DNA of 64,000 nucleotides from Zygaena filipendulae (GCA_907165275.2 OU015652.1:9873001-9937000); one strand, 5' to 3'; counted from the stretch's first letter, positions 24,175 to 35,712 are shown. Notes: generated by a model from the letters alone, not told the origin. Numbers and translations: made by a program.

Positions 24175-24436
24175 TAGTCCGTCAGTTAGAAAATAAAAAA
24201 ACAATAGACACGTATTTCTTGCTTTTTCAAATAAATTAAAATATACAGAGATAAAGCGCATTAAAGTTTAGGGTGAGGGGGTCGTGACGTCACTAACCGC
24301 TAAAACCGCCATACAAACTGTCAGAATAGTGACGTCACGCGAAATTTCAACTCAATATATCGCCGTTACTTTTTGTTTACGCAAAAAAAGAAAAAATACG
24401 TGTCCGATATTTTTTAATAATCTACAAGACGGACTA
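24175..24436. mobile_element. MITE with TAGTCCGTC terminal inverted repeats
   Basis: The left end TAGTCCGTC and right end GACGGACTA are inverse. The similarity extends inward (left 'agacacgtatttcttgctttttc', right 'gaaaaaatacgtgtccgatattt'), so the arms are about 50 bp and imperfect. Two copies of the palindrome GTGACGTCAC lie inside at 24284-24293 and 24329-24338. No coding sequence. Confidence 0.75.
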
Positions 24437-24473
24437 AAAAATTAAAATTAGTCAACATGCCTATTTAAAGCCC

Positions 24474-24605
24474 GCTCCACATCCACGCGAGAATCTTGCA
24501 GGAACGCGAGAACACCACGAGAACTCGAATGTGGAGCCGATGTTCTCCGCCGTTTCTCGTGGTTCTCTCGCGTTCTCGGAAGGTTCTCGTTAGAATGTGG
24601 AGCAT
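24474..24605. mobile_element. Foldback MITE with GCTCCACAT / ATGTGGAGC ends
   Basis: The outer words GCTCCACAT and ATGTGGAGC are inverse. An inner pair (GAACGCGAGAACACCACGAG and TTCTCGTGGTTCTCTCGCGT) can form a long stem. The sequence is GC-rich compared with its surroundings. Just downstream a separate stem GCACCGCAT-TCGCC-ATGCGGTGC occurs at 24617-24639, possibly part of the same element. Confidence 0.75.
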
Positions 24606-24872
24606 AAAGATAAATGCACCGCATTCGCCATGCGGTGCTTTTATGTTAGCAATGTTAATGGTTACGTTGGCCGTTGTTAAAGCTTTGAGACAGAGAAATG
24701 CAAGTGAATTCGAAGGGAACGATATGTAACTAATATTATTTAATTATTCGTTATCGTATTATAGAGAGTAAAGTTTGCAAAGTAAGTACGTATGTTGGTA
24801 CGGGAGCTGCATTATCCCCGAGTGTTCTAAAGTTCCAGAGTGAGTTCGGAAATGCACGAAAGAGAAACCACG

Positions 24873-24893
24873 ATATATATATATATATATATA
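24873..24893. repeat. (AT)n microsatellite
   Basis: About ten uninterrupted AT units. Confidence 0.9.
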
Positions 24894-25188
24894 CATCTAT
24901 AAGTATTTAGATTAGTTACTAAGATTTGAGATAACTCTCATGTTTGTTTATTGTATAAATGGGTTAACCATTTAATAAGTATTTGTGACCAGTTATTCTA
25001 GCGTATAATTGATTGTACCATCATAATATTTCTAGTGATCCAACCTGTGTCAATATCACATACATGTAACTTTTTCAAGCAATCGTTATAATTGGTAAGT
25101 TAATATTTTCTCACGGAAATAAGCCAAAGCCTAAGTGGACGACTTCTTGGTACTCTTGGTATACCTTAACTTAAATGTCATGCCATAC

Positions 25189-25350
25189 ACTAGCTGGTGC
25201 TCTCGATTTTGTATGTAAATTTTTGTGTCCCTCGGGAACAGTACTTTTTTCTATATAAAATGTAAAATTGCAAAATTTCACGGTTGAGTAAGGCTTAAAA
25301 GAGTAAAAAACTAACAACTCACATTCGCATTTATAATAACAGCTATTAGG
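25189..25350 (-). mobile_element. Diverged Helitron-like copy
   Basis: On the minus strand it retains the 'ttataaatgcgaatgtgag' start region, the CCGAGGG block and an AGCTAG-type end. It is more diverged than the other copies. Confidence 0.5.
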
Positions 25351-26014
25351 ATTTACAAAAAAAATCACTTAAATCGGGGCATTGTTAAATTTTAATAAAA
25401 AATAAAAGGCCCAAAAACACCCAGTCACTGCGGCAAAACACATTAACCAAAACAATATTAACTAAAATGTATCTTTCAATTGTTCGGTAAAAGCTCACAA
25501 CAAAATTATAACAATAAACGTTGCTGGCTTGTTTGAAGAAATGATAAAGTAATGTTATTACAATGGAAAATAAAAATAAGTATATTTACTATGACCAATG
25601 CAAATAAGGTGGAAGGGTGATTTGAATTAAAATGGTTTCATCAAAGGTGGAAAGCTGCATGAATAAGATCAACTAATTTATCACATCTTTAGTACTGTTA
25701 TATGACATAGCCCTCGTATAAAGTGGTTATTATGTGCATTCCATCATATTTTTTATGTGCACTGGTAAATTAATTTTAATAGAACGAAACGTCACTTTTA
25801 ATGGTGTCTAGTTGTCTACCTATGTTGACGATTTCCTAATAAAAGTCGTGCTATGACCCGCATTGTACGTCACTCAAGCTAAATGTGTCAATAAAAGTTA
25901 TTTCATCTATTAGCAAGTTAATATTATCACAGAAAGTTTAAAATAGCATGCGGGTAGTAACAAGTTGCAAGATTACACACAAAAATTTAACGACAAATTA
26001 TCTACTTATACCTA

Positions 26015-26509
26015 TCTATACTTATAATAAAACTGTAAGAGGTCAATTCTGTACATTGAATATATTCTATATTCAAAATTAATATTGGAGGATGAATGGT
26101 GATCGATACTGATGCCAAAAATGCAATCAGTAAATTTTTTGTCTGTCTGTCTGTCTATCTGTCTGTCTGTATGTGCACGAATGGGTCAAAAACTAAAGAA
26201 AGGGATTTTAACCAAACTTGGTACGATTGTAGTCCACACTCGTGGGCAGGTTATAGGCATAACATAACGCTAAGATACATAGGAGCTGAGCAGTGACGAT
26301 AAATTTGAAGCAAGTAGGATGAAATTGCGCTTTCGAGCTCTTATCCTCGCATACGTTTACTCAATCACGCAAAAACGGCTGAACGGATTTGGATGAAATT
26401 TGGCATGCTCGTTCTCAGGGGTACAGAGAAGGACATAGGGTACTTTTTATCCCGGAATTCCCGCGGGAACTCCGAAATTGCCGCGAGTGAAACTGCGGGG
26501 CACAGCTAG
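26015..26509 (+). mobile_element. Long-form Helitron-like element
   Basis: It starts TCTATACTTATAATAAAACT, has a GTCTGTCTGTCTGTC tract, a unique middle ('accaaacttggtacgattg'), GGAATTCCCGCGGGAACTCC and a terminal GGGGCACAGCTAG. The A before and T after fit Helitron insertion. It matches the copy at 35257-35712 in opposite orientation over nearly the full length. The short frame inside it is not a gene. Confidence 0.8.
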
Positions 26510-29500
26510 TTATTTAAATAATTTTATAACTGTCACAGTTATTTCCTTTAGTTTTTTTTATGATTAAACGTAAGAAAGAAGCAATTTTAGTATTTAGCAA
26601 CCATCGACTACTCTGGTACGTTATTTTGATTCAAATCAATCAAACACGTTCACAGCTTGTACGAGTTAGCGAAGAAGGCATGTTACCAGTTGGCGAACGC
26701 TAAGGTCGTTTTATTTAACATTTTTGTAATTCATTGTCCAAAAATTTGCTTAACAATTAGTGAATTACTAAAAAGGAGGAGAAGGGCACTAAAAATAATT
26801 CACAATTTAATTACAGAATAGAGAATATTTAAAACAATATTACCGATATGTGTTAAGATTTAGAACAAGTAATTTGAAACCAGTTAGTTTTTGGTATCGT
26901 GGAAGAATTGCATAATGGAACACTTATTGTCTTCAAAACTAATCAAAATATAGGAATCATAATTTTCATAATATATCTAAGCACCTAGTCAGCAAAGTAA
27001 AGCAATAAATTAGCTGCATGACTGCACTAAAAAGAAAGTGGAGGAATACGTTAGCACGGGTTTAGCGCGAATGATTCTCTCCACGGTCCACGCTATGGAG
27101 ACAAAAATTGATACTCAATACCTATTTTCACTTAAATAATAACTTTTTTAATAAATAAATACAGCTCTTTCAAAATAAATACAAAAACAAGATCAAATTG
27201 TATGAAAAGATCGATTGTTTTCACTCTTACCCACAAAGTTGGTAGGAGAAGTTGCACAGAAAATAATAATTGTAGTATGTACGTAAAACCACTGATGCTC
27301 CTCGATAGGATCAGACTGGTTGGAACAGTCCGAAGGCAAAAGGCTTTATCTGGGGAGTTTTTTAATAGATGTAGATTAGAATATTGGGTTCTCGTGTGTT
27401 AATTATTGTAGAGTTAGTAGAAAATCATAAGTTCTCTTTTAGTTTAGCCAGCCAGCCAAGCCATAAAACTTAACTAAAGTCCATAGTAATACGAACCCAA
27501 CTTATTATTTCATCTGTTTCCCCTCATAATAACATAATATCATATTATGATACGATAAAAAAGTGATACAGCGAGAAGTTACCGACTACGTAAGTGTAAA
27601 CTGGAAAATATGATTAATATCTAATATCTTTGTTAAAACTCGTATCATACTGCAATCAATAATAATAAGTGTGGATGAAGAACTATATGAACTATACAAT
27701 AACTATGACGAACCCTAAAGTGACGAAAGTAGCAAAATATAATCCTTATTTTTACTTTTTACTCTAAGTGAGACATTTCTTGTCAAAGGCATTACAATCA
27801 ACATAGTTACCTCTAGGCTCTACCACATCTATTCACTTACATATTTGGCGCTTTGAAAGTTTCAGTAGACACTGAAAGTAAAATATGAAACGCACAAATA
27901 AAAACTCGGTATGAAATAAGCGCAAATTTCGAAATGAAAAAAAAAAAAAATAAATAACGTCAAAACAGTATAACTTCTGACGTGGGCACTGTACAAGTAC
28001 AGAGTATAGACGCGGTTTTTTATTGTAAAATCGTTGGCTTCAGTTACATTCGGTCCTAAGAACACCGTCTCAAGTATACTCATTACACAGCCATATAATA
28101 ATCTCATACGAGAATGTACAACGAGCGCTTTGTCATGCGATTCGATTTACCATCAGAGTAGCAGTCTTCTAAACCGGTCCGACCGGCCGCCGGCGATCCG
28201 ACTAACCTCTACTGCATGCAACTGACTTTTATAAAATACTGTTTTGTATTGCTTGAGCAAATTAAACAGTCGCAAGCGAGCTGATGATAATTTAACTTAT
28301 GAGGAGAAATTTGTGAAAAAGCTTGTAAGTACTTTTTTTCACGCCAATTTTCTATGACGAATCAAAAATTTGCAAGACATAAAATAGTTAGTTACTACTA
28401 AATGTGTAGATTTACACTACATTTACTAACTTTTTTCGATTATATATTATGTAGAGTAAATACTATTTTAGTATTAAAATTTGTTTACTTGCTATGCCCA
28501 GAGACGTAAAAGTAGTTTTCCAATATAAAGCGATAACAATAAATAAGATGTCAATAGTATAGCTACAGAGTTTAGTACTTAGTCATTTGTTTTTTGTTAA
28601 CATATCAACCGACGACGCCCACGTCAAAGAATTGTGTACGTAGCAGTCAAAAGACGTAATGTAGATTTTCCGGAAAAATACTTCTTTAGAGAAAATAGGT
28701 TCAAAACAACACTTATGAGGTGTCGTGATACGACAGACTATTTCATGTCTCTGAAAAACAATGGGTTAAAATTATTTTTAATAATTGTTTAATTAAGATG
28801 AGTAGGTTAAAACTGGTGAAGGTAATTTGCTTACATTTTGCGCTCTTTTTGTGGGTTACAAATAATGAAAATATTATAATCAATATACGACAAAATACTA
28901 TACTATACTATCCCATCAAAGGCAACAAAGAAAACCTTTAGATAATTCACATTAAAAATAAGAGGACTGTGTCATAATTATACTATGTGTATGTACTATG
29001 TATACAAGATACTTTATTTGGTTAACTCTACTGTGCTCAATCCGTCCTAAAAAGTCATGACGTCGCGTCGTCGCCGCGTCGCGTCGTAGCTAAATGTTAC
29101 TATAGGCAGAGATCCTTCAGGTGTGTATGGGGTTTTTTGGTTATTTGGTTATTCGAATTTTTATCCCTATAAAGGTAACTAACTATGAGTAGTTATTTAT
29201 TTACCTATCTACATATATTACTACAAAAATATCATTTAAAATCGCAGAAGTGGAAAGTAGAGTCAAATAATTGTATCTATATATATACCTATGTAATGTA
29301 TGTCTGTCTGTCTTTTATTCTATCTTCGATGTCTAAATGTATGTTACATTATTTTCTATCAGCGGAGACCTATAATTGGCTGCTATTTTTGTATATAATA
29401 ATGATTTTTTTTTTCACAAAGCTGTTGGTCTTCCTAAAAATAAATAAATAAATAAATGTATTCAACTTATCCAAAGTCTATAACTGCCTCAGTTCTAGTC

Positions 29501-30012
29501 TAGATAAGTGGATGTACCTACTTACTGTTGAGTTGAGTTAAAATAAAAATACATTTTATCAGACATATTATTTGCAGCTAGACATATTAACAAAGTACAT
29601 ACACTATACATACATGTATATATACCTACCTAATACCTATATTATAAAGATATTAGTAATTGAACTGATACAATAGGACCGTATATTGGAAGTAAAAAAA
29701 AGGTAAAAGAAAAAAGTTGTACGAGTAGGTAGGTACGTCCTATATTCAGAACCTATTTTGTGAATTGAGGTAAGTAAACAAAACATTGACATTATTGTAC
29801 GAATCGTTGCGTTGTTCGGGGCAAGGAGACATTGTTGAGTAGCGCCGCCCGGTCAAGGTATCCGGGCCAAAGGTCGACGACAGTACTGCGAGACGCGCCC
29901 GCTCGCGCCGCGAATGTCAAATCTGACACTTACCTAACCTTTAAGTACCTACTAACCGTTTACCGCCAAAATATTGCACGGTCGTTTCATAATCGAAATA
30001 ATATTACTAACA
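26510..30012. other. AT-rich stretch, no genes recognised
   Basis: No coding, RNA or element structure could be supported. A low-complexity GTCGCGTCGTCGCCGCG-type patch lies at about 29053-29090 and short AT-rich microsatellites occur near 29250-29300. Confidence 0.5.
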
Positions 30013-30290
30013 TAACCATAATATTATAACCATGCCTGCCCGCTAATCAAGAGGTTCCGGGTTCGATTCCCGGTGGGGGTGGACTTTGTGTCATGAACAC
30101 AGGGTTCCATTTTCCAGTCTGGGTGTGTATATATATATATCTATAGTATAATATATATGTAATAATATGTGTAGTATATACCACGTTTGCTTGGTTTCCA
30201 CGACACAAGCTTATAGCTTAGTGTGGGATCGAGTAGATCTGTGTGTTGTGAAGTGGATTATTATTTCAATAAAAAATAAATCTAGATCTA
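30013..30290 (+). mobile_element. tRNA-derived SINE
   Basis: A B box (GGTTCGATTCCCGG) sits at about 30060, followed by the lepidopteran SINE body ('tgaacacagggttccattttccag') and the 'gcttagtgtgggatcgagtagatctgtgtg' tail before AT-rich sequence. The A-box half is degraded. It lies about 600 bp from the EcR-B1 donor site. Confidence 0.65.
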
Positions 30291-30597
30291 AATTTAATTT
30301 CCGCTTCTTAAGAATCGTCTGTTTAGTCAGGGCTTATGATGCAGTAAATTGAACACTAGATAGGTGAACTTAGGTAGGTATTATTTACTAGTTAGGTGGA
30401 TCTTAATTATCATGGGTTTTTGCCTTTTTACATTTTTAAATTTTGAGAGTTAGATCTCTTGGCATCATCATCAATTAAAGCTCTATTACCAATATTTCAG
30501 TTTATATTTTATATTTCCATATAAAACAGTCAGGCACTGACTAACTGATAGACAACGTCCACTAGGAAACTTAAAATTTTTCACAAGGCTTCCTGTT

Positions 30598-30748
30598 TTA
30601 TTCAATCCAAAAAGCGGATGAATTTATAATTATGACTGAACGGATTTAGATGAAATTTGGTAAACAGATACAATATATTATTGGTTAAATAGATTCTATG
30701 GAGGGATCCCAAGGGAATCCGTGGTGAAGCCGCAGGGAACAGCCAGTG
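30598..30748 (+). mobile_element. Helitron-like fragment next to the EcR exon
   Basis: 'gaacggatttagatgaaatttgg' plus the block AAGGGAATCCGTGGTGAAGC and the end GGGAACAGCCAG match the 3' half of the family, with a diverged CTAG. It lies about 150 bp inside the intron from the EcR-B1 donor. Confidence 0.55.
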
Positions 30749-30894
30749 TTTCTAATAATAATAATTATTGAGGTATTGAAAAGTACCCGTGTCTTGGCAG
30801 ATATTCCAGTTGAAGTCTGATGAGTAACTACGTTTCGTACCGCTTGCAGGCAGGCACTGATCGAGATCTAGATCTGATATCTTTGATGTCTGAC

Positions 30895-31204
30895 CTGATG
30901 ATACTGATCCATTCTCCGATTTAGGCGTCGTCGGTGGCATAGGCATAGGCATGGAGGGCAATGTTTGTGTCTGCGGCTGTTGTTGCATTGTACACGACAA
31001 TGGGTTGCCTAGCGTCGGCGACGCGTTGTACGGCATAGTATCTTCATAAGGCCATAACTCGAAGGAGTACTCAGGCGAAGCGAGTGACTCTGGCAGCATA
31101 GCCGGAAGACCGAAAGCCGACGATGATGTCACTTCTGACGAACTGTCCTCCAACACTTTCAGCGATGGGAAAGGCCCGGCGTTGATAGACCAATGACGTC
31201 TCAT
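30895..31204 (-). CDS. EcR: Ecdysone receptor, B1-specific first coding exon
   Basis: EcR is the nuclear receptor that, with Ultraspiracle, binds ecdysone and controls moulting and metamorphosis. Isoforms differ in the N-terminal AF-1 region. This exon encodes 103 residues plus one base of a Gly codon. It starts [10 protein letters not shown] and carries the blocks [31 protein letters not shown] and [10 protein letters not shown], ending SVSSG. These match the lepidopteran B1 AF-1 blocks as I remember them. The ATG is supported by an in-frame TGA four codons upstream. The donor is TCAG|GTCAGA with the intron at 30894. Phase 1 fits the Gly-Arg junction to the common exon in other Lepidoptera. 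The frame reads on to 30752 but has no conserved sequence past the donor. The fourth residue is His where I recall Arg. The DNA- and ligand-binding exons are not in the window. Confidence 0.93.
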
Positions 31205-31330
31205 ATCGACGGGTCACATACTCTAGAATCCACTATAGGTACTTAAACAATGGACAACCACCAAAGATGTTCACACTACACTTTATTTTCGTTCACATAT
31301 TATTCACTGAGAGCACTTGTTTTAAAATAA
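31205..31330 (-). promoter_or_regulatory. EcR: Possible EcR-B1 core promoter and 5' UTR
   Basis: On the minus strand an arthropod-type initiator TCAGTG occurs at 31310-31305, about 100 bases before the ATG. No clear TATA box or DPE is present at standard spacing. The start site could also lie farther upstream, so this is a weak inference. Confidence 0.25.
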
Positions 31331-31441
31331 TTTATAGTTAAGAAAATACTTAATAGGTAAAACTCGGACGCGTCACAACCTCGCCACCGGCTAGGAATCT
31401 AGTTTAAGTACAAACAAAATAATTATTTGTTTTGATATTAA

Positions 31442-31796
31442 GGCACTATTTAACTCGTCTGGTTTGCGAAAGCAATCAGGTCAACTGCCGGCAATACCTA
31501 AACAAGAACCACTCAACAAATTCGACCGGTGTTTTGCAGACGAAGAAGTTATCGCGTTGCAACAAAAATTTATAGACACGTTGCGCACGCGCGACTCTGA
31601 CAGACGACCGCCATGGACGAAGTACATAGAGCAAGCGGACGAGCGAGCGTCGCGGCCGCTCTCACTGCCACGGTCGTGCATGACGTCACGCCACGGTCCC
31701 CCGCACGCCGCGCCGCTCGCCCGCTCCGCTCCCCCTGCACGACCCGCGGTGCGCAGCCGTGGCACAGAAAGTCGAGTCACTTACCGGGGCACATAG
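31442..31796 (+). other. Unidentified exon-like open frame opposite EcR-B1
   Basis: The plus-strand frame is open from 31395 to a TAG at 31794-31796. The first half is unusually protein-like: PAIPKQEPLNKFDRCFADEE, then a helical stretch (EVIALQQKFIDTLRTRDSD) and PPWTKYIEQ. The second half is Arg/Ala/Pro/Ser-rich, as expected from GC-rich DNA. A plausible 3' splice acceptor (TTTGTTTTGATATTAAG) precedes 31442. There is no good start ATG, and I saw no strong donor. It could be an internal or last exon of an unknown plus-strand gene, a captured gene fragment, or a chance frame antisense to the EcR-B1 upstream region. Function unknown. Confidence 0.35.
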
Positions 31797-31799
31797 AGC

Positions 31800-33294
31800 T
31801 GCGACAATGTAGATTGTAGACCGTCGAACACCCCCTAAGTATGATGCGAAGTTCCATCAAAACAAACTTGTAGGTACTGTTTGTTATGTAACTTTTTGAC
31901 TTGATTGAGAATAATAATGAACGCGTAGGTTATTCTGTGCCTAGAATTAAATTCATCAGATAATGTTTAAGTAGGCACTCAAAGGATTGAACGAAAGTAT
32001 ACGAAAATCGTCGTGAAGTTTGTAAAGTAATATGTAGAAACGTACGAACAACAAAACTGCTCAATGGCAAGTTTAGGTAATTAGGTACCTATGTACAAAT
32101 CGTAATCATAGTTGCCAAGAACGACAATGTCCTAAAAAAAGAAATCATAAAACACAACAAGCTTCAAGAGTGTGGCAGAAGTTATTGAATGTAGAGCTGG
32201 GAATTATTCCGTCTTCTGAATTCTGATTTTGTCATTTCGATTACGAAATAACGTTTAGCGTCAATGTTTGTTTTGCCGATAAACTCGATGAATAAGTAAA
32301 GTAAAGTACGTAGGTAAATTGATATCAACGATATTTCCTGCAAGTCTTTGTCGGTGGAGTTTTAAGCAAAGTGAAACACCGGCTTTTGCTTAAACTTTCA
32401 ACATCAAGGCGATTAGAAATAACAAGTGAAATCCCATCTGCAGCAGTAGATTTAACTTTTCAAACTGATAAAGTTTTAATAATAAAAATCAATAAGTTAT
32501 CGATAATTTGTCGTTTTTTAGGTAATTACTTATTAAAAAATATTGCTAAGAAAATTTTTTTTTTTTTTTATTTATATAGGTATACCTATATTGGGCGAGC
32601 AATTAAGTATGAAACGATGTCATATAATAACATACAAAATATACATATAGGTAGACTGGTTATATATAAAGGATTTTAAAGACGAACGATATTAAAAAAT
32701 TCCATAATTGCGAATACACGGGCATTACGTTTAGCTCAATTATACATATACATTATATTGTACAGTGGATAAAAAACTTAAAATATGTATCCAAGAAGCT
32801 CATACATTATCATTGATATAAAATATTAATAATAATTAATACATATATAAAAAAAATATCCTAAGAATAGCTGATTAAAAAGATTTTAAACAATTTCACG
32901 CTTACAAGAATTTGAAATAATCTTATTTGGTCCTTGTTCAATTTGTTCATTAAAACTGGTAAACAAAAGTTAGAGACAAGTTTAAAAATATACCTATAGG
33001 TAAAACATTCACCAAAATAATGTTAGCTATTAGATTTTTTACGTTTAATTATGAATGTTTCTGAATGTTAATAAAAATTAATAATATTATAATGATATAC
33101 CTAGTATATAAATTATTCTGGTATTCCGAAAAACTCTGGTGTTACATTTTCGCCAGAAAATGTCCTCTAGAATCTAGAGCATTAACCCATGGGATGTCGT
33201 GTGTCATGACAGCTGTCACCCTGGCCACCGTCACATACTAACAAAAAAGGTTGGATTTCTGAGGGTATATGGAAATATCCACCTACCTTAACAC
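31800..33294. other. 5' flank of EcR-B1, AT-rich
   Basis: No gene recognised. The sequence becomes very AT-rich from about 32450. Short open frames are low-complexity. Confidence 0.55.
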
Positions 33295-33442
33295 TTATGC
33301 TACTGCTCCACCTGCGTTAACGTTAACGTTGATGTTAATGTCTAACGTGGTAATGTTAGTAAGTTAACGCGTTAAAATGTTGGCCACATCTAAATTAGCG
33401 CACTAATTTACGCGTTAACACGCAGGTGGAGCAGTAGCATAA
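33295..33442. mobile_element. 148-bp MITE with perfect terminal inverted repeats
   Basis: Both ends read TTATGCTACTGCTCCACCTG plus three further bases inward on their own strand, a perfect 23 bp inverted repeat. Inside are GTTAAC-rich palindromic words. The TTA/TAA ends would fit a Harbinger-type or similar target, but the superfamily cannot be fixed. Confidence 0.88.
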
Positions 33443-35256
33443 CCCATAAACTTAGTCGATATTATGTGTAACAAGGTAAAAATGATAACGGGAAATCTAA
33501 ACTTTCCGCAATTTTGCGTTAACTTGTCCTAAATTACTATCTATTATTATTGTACGTAATATTATAGAGGTTGCATCATGATTTATAATACGAGTGTTAT
33601 AAACTTTCGACGATAGGTACCACATTATATCGTTGAAGCTTCGTTATCCATACGTTTGAGATACATTACGAGTTATGCACTATAAGATTTATTGGTCGTC
33701 ACGCATTTTCAGCAATGGAGTGTTACAAGATCGGTGGATCTTTCTAGATATGATTAAACACGAGGTTTGTAACGACTTTGGCGCCATCATGGTCGGTGGG
33801 CAACGAGCACCGAGCTACCGTCACCACATCACGTGTCCGCAGCCCGCGCCTCGAGCGCGGATCGTTGACCCTTGCATGTTTTGGTAATACGCAGTCATCT
33901 CCGTGCCATCGAGTTCGTTTGTCATGTAAATACTTTTTGTATGCAATAAATCAAGAATAAAAACCATGTATCCATCGGCAGTTGTTAGCTTTAATTGAAA
34001 TTAATCATAGTTTTTGTGCACAGTTCTTCATTATTTTTTGTTTTTTACAATTTCAAAAAAAAAAAAATTATTGATATATTTATAGCAAATTGTCCTCTAT
34101 GACATATCATTACCATCTCTTTGATCGTGGATTTCACACGAATTTAAATACCTGCTATTTTCTCACATTATAGGTACCTACGGCTGTTTATTATTTAATA
34201 TACCTACATTATTTATAAAAAAGCAGCGCCTTGTGATTCATATGAACTCTAACCGTAAGGCTAATAAACAAAGGGTGTAAGCTGATAGTGGTATTCTTTA
34301 TAGATAAATAAATAATTCTTTCATGATTTATTATGATCGAATAATTGATCAAAATCTTCGCCGCCATAACCTGTTGGAACGAGGTATGCTCCTCTTACAA
34401 TATTTGGTCATCCGTGCGTACAGATTTGTTGAACTGCTCAGATTTGTTCCTGAACCTCCCTTCCTACCTTGGCTGGCTTTGCAACTTACTTACAATTTAT
34501 TATTCGTCGAATTACTACGACCAAATTTATATAATACTGTTTATTTAACAAGAAGATCAGGACGACCACGAATTGATCGTTCAATACAAACATCTGACAG
34601 AATCTTTGCGATAATATCCAGGATATAATATATTGTGTTAATAATGTATAAAAACCCTATTAGCGTTGCTTAATTCATATTCAACTAGCAACTTTCCACG
34701 GTTGCAATTAAAATAAAACAATTTTTATTGTGACTCATCATTACGAAGTAAACATAATATGTCACGGGTCGTGAGTCCATACTTTTTAGACCTTTTAGAA
34801 TCTACAATAATTCTTTAGTGCATTATTTTGATGCAGACACTGACTCGTATAAGCTATCCCATAAGGCACTTAGTCATGTAGCGCCCAAGACTAGTTTTTT
34901 GACGTGACGAAAAACATTGTATTTGTTGTAATATTTATAAATTTAAGTAAATTATACACATAAACCCCTTCGAGAAGGAAAAATTATTTCTGTAAATGAC
35001 AGTGAAAATCCCATCAATATCCATTGAGCAGTTTAGAATTACTAAGCGGACAAGCAGACAGACACGGGCTTACCTACTTTGCAAATCTCCATCATTCAGC
35101 TTTCGTATTACAAACCGTTGCAGTATAAATTCGACTAGGTACCTATAGTAGAATGATTATAGCTACACTCAATGACCTACTATCGACTTTGAAAAAATTA
35201 AATGTTTTATTAATCAAAGGAAGAATTGTTCGCCTTAAAATAAAATATAATAAGTA
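33443..35256. other. No gene recognised
   Basis: A GC-richer patch lies at about 33770-33870. Open frames at 33675-33887 and 34323-34628 have no recognisable domains. Otherwise AT-rich. Confidence 0.5.
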
Positions 35257-35712
35257 CTGGCTGTGCCCCGCGCTTTCACCCGTGGTAGTTTCGGAGTTCC
35301 CGCGGGAATTCCGGGATAAAAAGTACCCTATGTCCTTCTCTGTACCCCTGACAACGTGCATGCCAAATTTCATCCAAATCCGTTCAGATTTTTTTGCGTG
35401 ATTGAGTTCTCGAAAGCGCATTCTCATCCGACTTGCTTCAAATTTATCGTCACTGCTCAGCTCCTATGTGTCTTAGCGTTATGTTATATAGCCTATTACC
35501 TGCCCAGGAGTATGGACTACAATCGTACCAAATTTGGTTAAAATCCCTTCAGTAATTTTTGACAGACAGACAGACAAACAGACAAAAAATTACTGATTGC
35601 ATTTCTGGCATCAGTATCGATCACCATTGATCCTCCAATATTAATTTTGAATATATGTAGGTATATTCAATGTACAGAATTGACCTCTCTACAGTTTTAT
35701 TATAAGTATAGA
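35257..35712 (-). mobile_element. Long-form Helitron-like element (pair of 26015-26509)
   Basis: Read on the minus strand it starts TCTATACTTATAATAAAACT and shares the full middle and 3' block with 26015-26509, ending GGGGCACAGCCAG (CTAG mutated to CCAG). It contains the CAGACAGACAGACA tract. Small indels separate the two copies. Confidence 0.78.

Larger units (their letters stand above)
1..30894 (-). other. EcR: Inferred EcR intron (3' of the B1 exon)
   Basis: The EcR-B1 exon at 30895-31204 ends in a phase-1 GT donor on the minus strand, so sequence running down to the left edge is inferred to be intron. No open frame in this stretch resembles the EcR common exons (the two-zinc-finger DNA-binding domain or the ligand-binding domain), so the next exon is probably outside the window. 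Long introns between isoform-specific and common exons are usual for insect EcR. The contents are AT-rich unique sequence plus the mobile elements listed separately. The extent is inference; only the donor site is seen. Confidence 0.55.

Noticed and set aside
30050..30085. tRNA gene suggested by GGTTCGATTCCCGG
   Set aside because: Only the internal promoter box is tRNA-like; no cloverleaf forms and the flanks are a SINE body.
30752..30894. Continuation of the EcR frame to a stop
   Set aside because: Sequence after the donor has no EcR similarity; the exon most likely ends at 30895.
31481..31780. 99-codon minus-strand frame upstream of EcR-B1 as an EcR N-terminal extension
   Set aside because: It does not resemble known EcR sequence, and an in-frame TGA lies four codons before the B1 ATG.
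34323..34628. 101-residue open frame
   Set aside because: No domain, no homologous motif and composition typical of AT-rich non-coding DNA.
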